From Actinomycetota bacterium (GTDB lineage: Bacteria > Actinomycetota > Actinomycetes > Nanopelagicales > Nanopelagicaceae), in the NCBI GenBank assembly GCA_009698515.1, contig WLQA01000005.1, positions 1 through 15,138 of the forward strand: a stretch of DNA of 15,138 bases, in the 5' to 3' direction. Below are positions 14,005 through 15,138 of the stretch, piece by piece. A model generated the notes under the pieces. That model did not search any database. It was not told where the DNA came from and saw nothing but the letters and a program-made list of their open reading frames with translations. Position numbers and translations under genes: made by a program. Every line of letters starts with the position of its first letter. Position 1 is the first letter of the stretch.

Positions 14005-14465
14005 TCGCATCGGCTGTTGTTAAGAAATTAACTAAGAAAAAAGCCACCATATCTGTGGCGGAATCAATTACTGGTGGAGCATTAGCAGCTGCAATTACCG
14101 ATATTGCCGGATCATCTAAAGTATTTGTGGGCGGTGTAATTGCTTATGATGATGAGATCAAGATTTCGCAATTAAAGGTAGATAAAAAAAGCATTAAGAA
14201 ATTTACCGCTGTCTCAGAGGAGGTTGCCAAAGAGATGGCAGTTGGTGCGCGTAAGAAATTTAATACTGATTATGCAATTGCAACGACTGGGGTAGCCGGA
14301 CCTGGCAAGGCTTATGGCCAAAAGGCGGGGACGGTTTGGATCGCCATCGCCAGTAAAAAAGAGGTATTTGCGATCGCACTTTCACTCAGCGGATCGCGGG
14401 ATTTGATCCGCCACGCAACAATTGAAAGTGCATTAGCCTCATTTGAGCGTATCCTTAAGCCATGA
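14001..14465 (+). CDS. pncC: Nicotinamide-nucleotide amidase (stand-alone CinA C-terminal domain)
   Basis: The 154-residue protein consists only of the CinA C-terminal domain, the PncC amidase that hydrolyses nicotinamide mononucleotide to nicotinate mononucleotide in NAD salvage. Seen directly are AESITGG with Ser22 (residues 20-26), FVGGVIAYDDEIK with Tyr49, and TTGVAGPGKAYGQKAGTVWIAI (about 95-116). The large N-terminal domain of full-length CinA is absent, and no remnant of it lies upstream, so this is a short form rather than a truncation. The GTG start overlaps the pgsA stop (GTGA), and the stop overlaps the clgR start (ATGA). Translation is therefore probably coupled to both neighbours, which matters given the internal stop in pgsA. 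It is often annotated as competence/damage-inducible protein CinA. Confidence 0.92.
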   Translation: MIASAVVKKLTKKKATISVAESITGGALAAAITDIAGSSKVFVGGVIAYDDEIKISQLKVDKKSIKKFTAVSEEVAKEMAVGARKKFNTDYAIATTGVAGPGKAYGQKAGTVWIAIASKKEVFAIALSLSGSRDLIRHATIESALASFERILKP

Positions 14466-14737
14466 TTCTTCTGCGTTCACATATTGGCAGTGCACTTCGT
14501 GCTGCTCGCATTGAACAAGGTCGCACCCTGCGCGATGTTGCTAAATCTGCGCGCGTATCTCTTGGTTACCTATCTGAGGTAGAGCGTGGACATAAAGAGG
14601 CATCCTCTGAATTATTAAATGCAATTTGTTCAGCTCTTGATCTTTCACTTTCAACAATCTTGGCTGATGTGGCAAATGTTGTTCGTGCCCATGAAGCACC
14701 ACTTCCTACACTTCAAGTAGTCGAAACCGCAGCTTAA
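14462..14737 (+). CDS. clgR: ClgR-like helix-turn-helix transcriptional regulator
   Basis: The 91-residue protein is almost entirely a Cro/cI-type HTH domain: LRAARIEQGRTLRDVAKSAR (about 12-31) followed by the recognition region VSLGYLSEVERGHKEASSE. That sequence is the hallmark of ClgR, which in Actinobacteria activates clpP/clpC and other proteostasis genes. Its place directly after pgsA and pncC agrees with mycobacteria and Streptomyces. The C-terminus (after about residue 70) is short and shows no extra domain. In other species the ClgR tail is a signal for its own degradation by Clp; here the protein ends in VVETAA, and an Ala-Ala ending is at least compatible with that. The start overlaps the pncC stop. 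Confidence 0.88.
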   Translation: MILLRSHIGSALRAARIEQGRTLRDVAKSARVSLGYLSEVERGHKEASSELLNAICSALDLSLSTILADVANVVRAHEAPLPTLQVVETAA

Positions 14738-14740
14738 ATC

Positions 14741-15138
14741 TTGTCCTCATTACCAGCCTTTAACCTTCCCGAAAATTCAACTGGCACATATGCCAAACAA
14801 CATGCAACGAGCAATCGCTCTCGTCAAGCAATCTTTCGTGGCGCCAAAGAGATAATCTCTGAGGTCGGCAGCTATGAATCTAATATGGCTGAGATTGCAT
14901 TACGCGCTCAAGTATCCCGTGCGACTATCTACAATCAATTTGCAGATAAAGCCGAGATGATGGCTTATTTAATTGACTCCGAAATTACTCGCTTAACTGA
15001 TCTTGCAATTGCAGCCGATTCCAGAGAGGAATCTTTATACCGCCTATCTGTTGAGATCTCACAAGATTTAGCACTTCGCCAAATGGTGGAAAGTGATCCA
15101 ACTGATATTGCAAAGTTAATGACAATTTCTGATCACCC
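14741..15138 (+). CDS. TetR-family transcriptional regulator, 3' end cut by window
   Basis: The frame opens with TTG at 14741, 3 bp after the clgR stop. It stays open for 132 codons to the end of the window. After a short leader the sequence SNRSRQAIFRGAKEIISEVG begins a TetR N-terminal domain. The helix-turn-helix follows as MAEIALRAQVSRATIYNQF, then ADKAEMMAYLIDSEI, all typical of the family. The rest would be the ligand-binding and dimer domain, part of which is seen. TTG is the first start codon after an in-frame TAA; the next ATG (in NMAEIA) falls inside the DNA-binding domain and is too late. No ribosome-binding site is visible, so translation is probably coupled to clgR. Its ligand and target genes cannot be read from the sequence. 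Confidence 0.85.
   Translation, partial: MSSLPAFNLPENSTGTYAKQHATSNRSRQAIFRGAKEIISEVGSYESNMAEIALRAQVSRATIYNQFADKAEMMAYLIDSEITRLTDLAIAADSREESLYRLSVEISQDLALRQMVESDPTDIAKLMTISDH

Noticed and set aside
1..15138. A genetic code in which TGA means Trp
   Set aside because: TGA ends the M16 peptidase, azlC, pgsA and pncC genes at proper positions with overlapping starts, and Trp is written TGG in the conserved motifs checked.
1..15138. CRISPR arrays, insertion sequences, phage genes or defence systems
   Set aside because: No regularly spaced direct repeats, transposase or integrase motifs, or nuclease/toxin modules were seen. All genes are recognisable housekeeping or regulatory families.

Overview
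This window is a 15.1-kb stretch of chromosomal housekeeping genes. The gene order pnp - M16 peptidase - dapB - thyX - dapA - rnj - ftsK - HTH/RodZ-like - rimO - pgsA - pncC(cinA C-domain) - clgR is the arrangement I know from Actinobacteria, and several proteins (PNPase, ThyX, the ClgR-like regulator, a mycoredoxin-like glutaredoxin) look actinobacterial. The base composition is AT-rich for that phylum, intergenic gaps are mostly under 20 bp, and many genes overlap or touch. Together this suggests a streamlined, low-GC actinobacterium of the freshwater acI/Nanopelagicales type. That placement is an inference from gene order and composition, not a search result.

Layout: (1) 1-4418, plus strand: pnp (5' end outside the window), an M16 zinc peptidase, dapB and a small glutaredoxin, with junctions of 8, -4 and 0 bp. 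(2) 4415-5394, minus strand: azlC and azlD, a branched-chain amino-acid exporter pair, converging on the glutaredoxin gene with a 4-bp overlap of the stop regions and divergent from thyX across a 52-bp promoter region. (3) 5447-11173, plus strand: thyX, dapA, rnj, ftsK. (4) 11174-11310: the largest gap (137 bp), unusually rich in inverted repeats. (5) 11311-15138, plus strand: a membrane-anchored HTH protein, rimO, pgsA, pncC, clgR and a TetR regulator cut by the window end.

Functionally the region combines RNA turnover (PNPase, RNase J), the first two steps of the lysine/diaminopimelate branch (DapA, DapB), thymidylate synthesis (ThyX), chromosome segregation (FtsK), ribosomal protein S12 modification (RimO), phosphatidylglycerol synthesis (PgsA), pyridine-nucleotide salvage (PncC) and stress regulation (ClgR).

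The most striking observation is in pgsA. One in-frame TGA lies inside the CDP-alcohol phosphotransferase catalytic motif, at a variable position, and the whole reading frame on both sides is intact with exactly the motif spacing expected if the TGA were one amino acid. Its context (TGA followed by CTAG, with a predicted stem-loop starting 6 nt later) makes readthrough a real alternative to a recent nonsense mutation or an assembly error. Secondary points of interest are the palindrome-rich leader before the RodZ-like gene, where the ribosome-binding site and the TTG start can be folded into a hairpin, and a recurring pattern of -10-like boxes placed so close to start codons that the transcripts would be leaderless.
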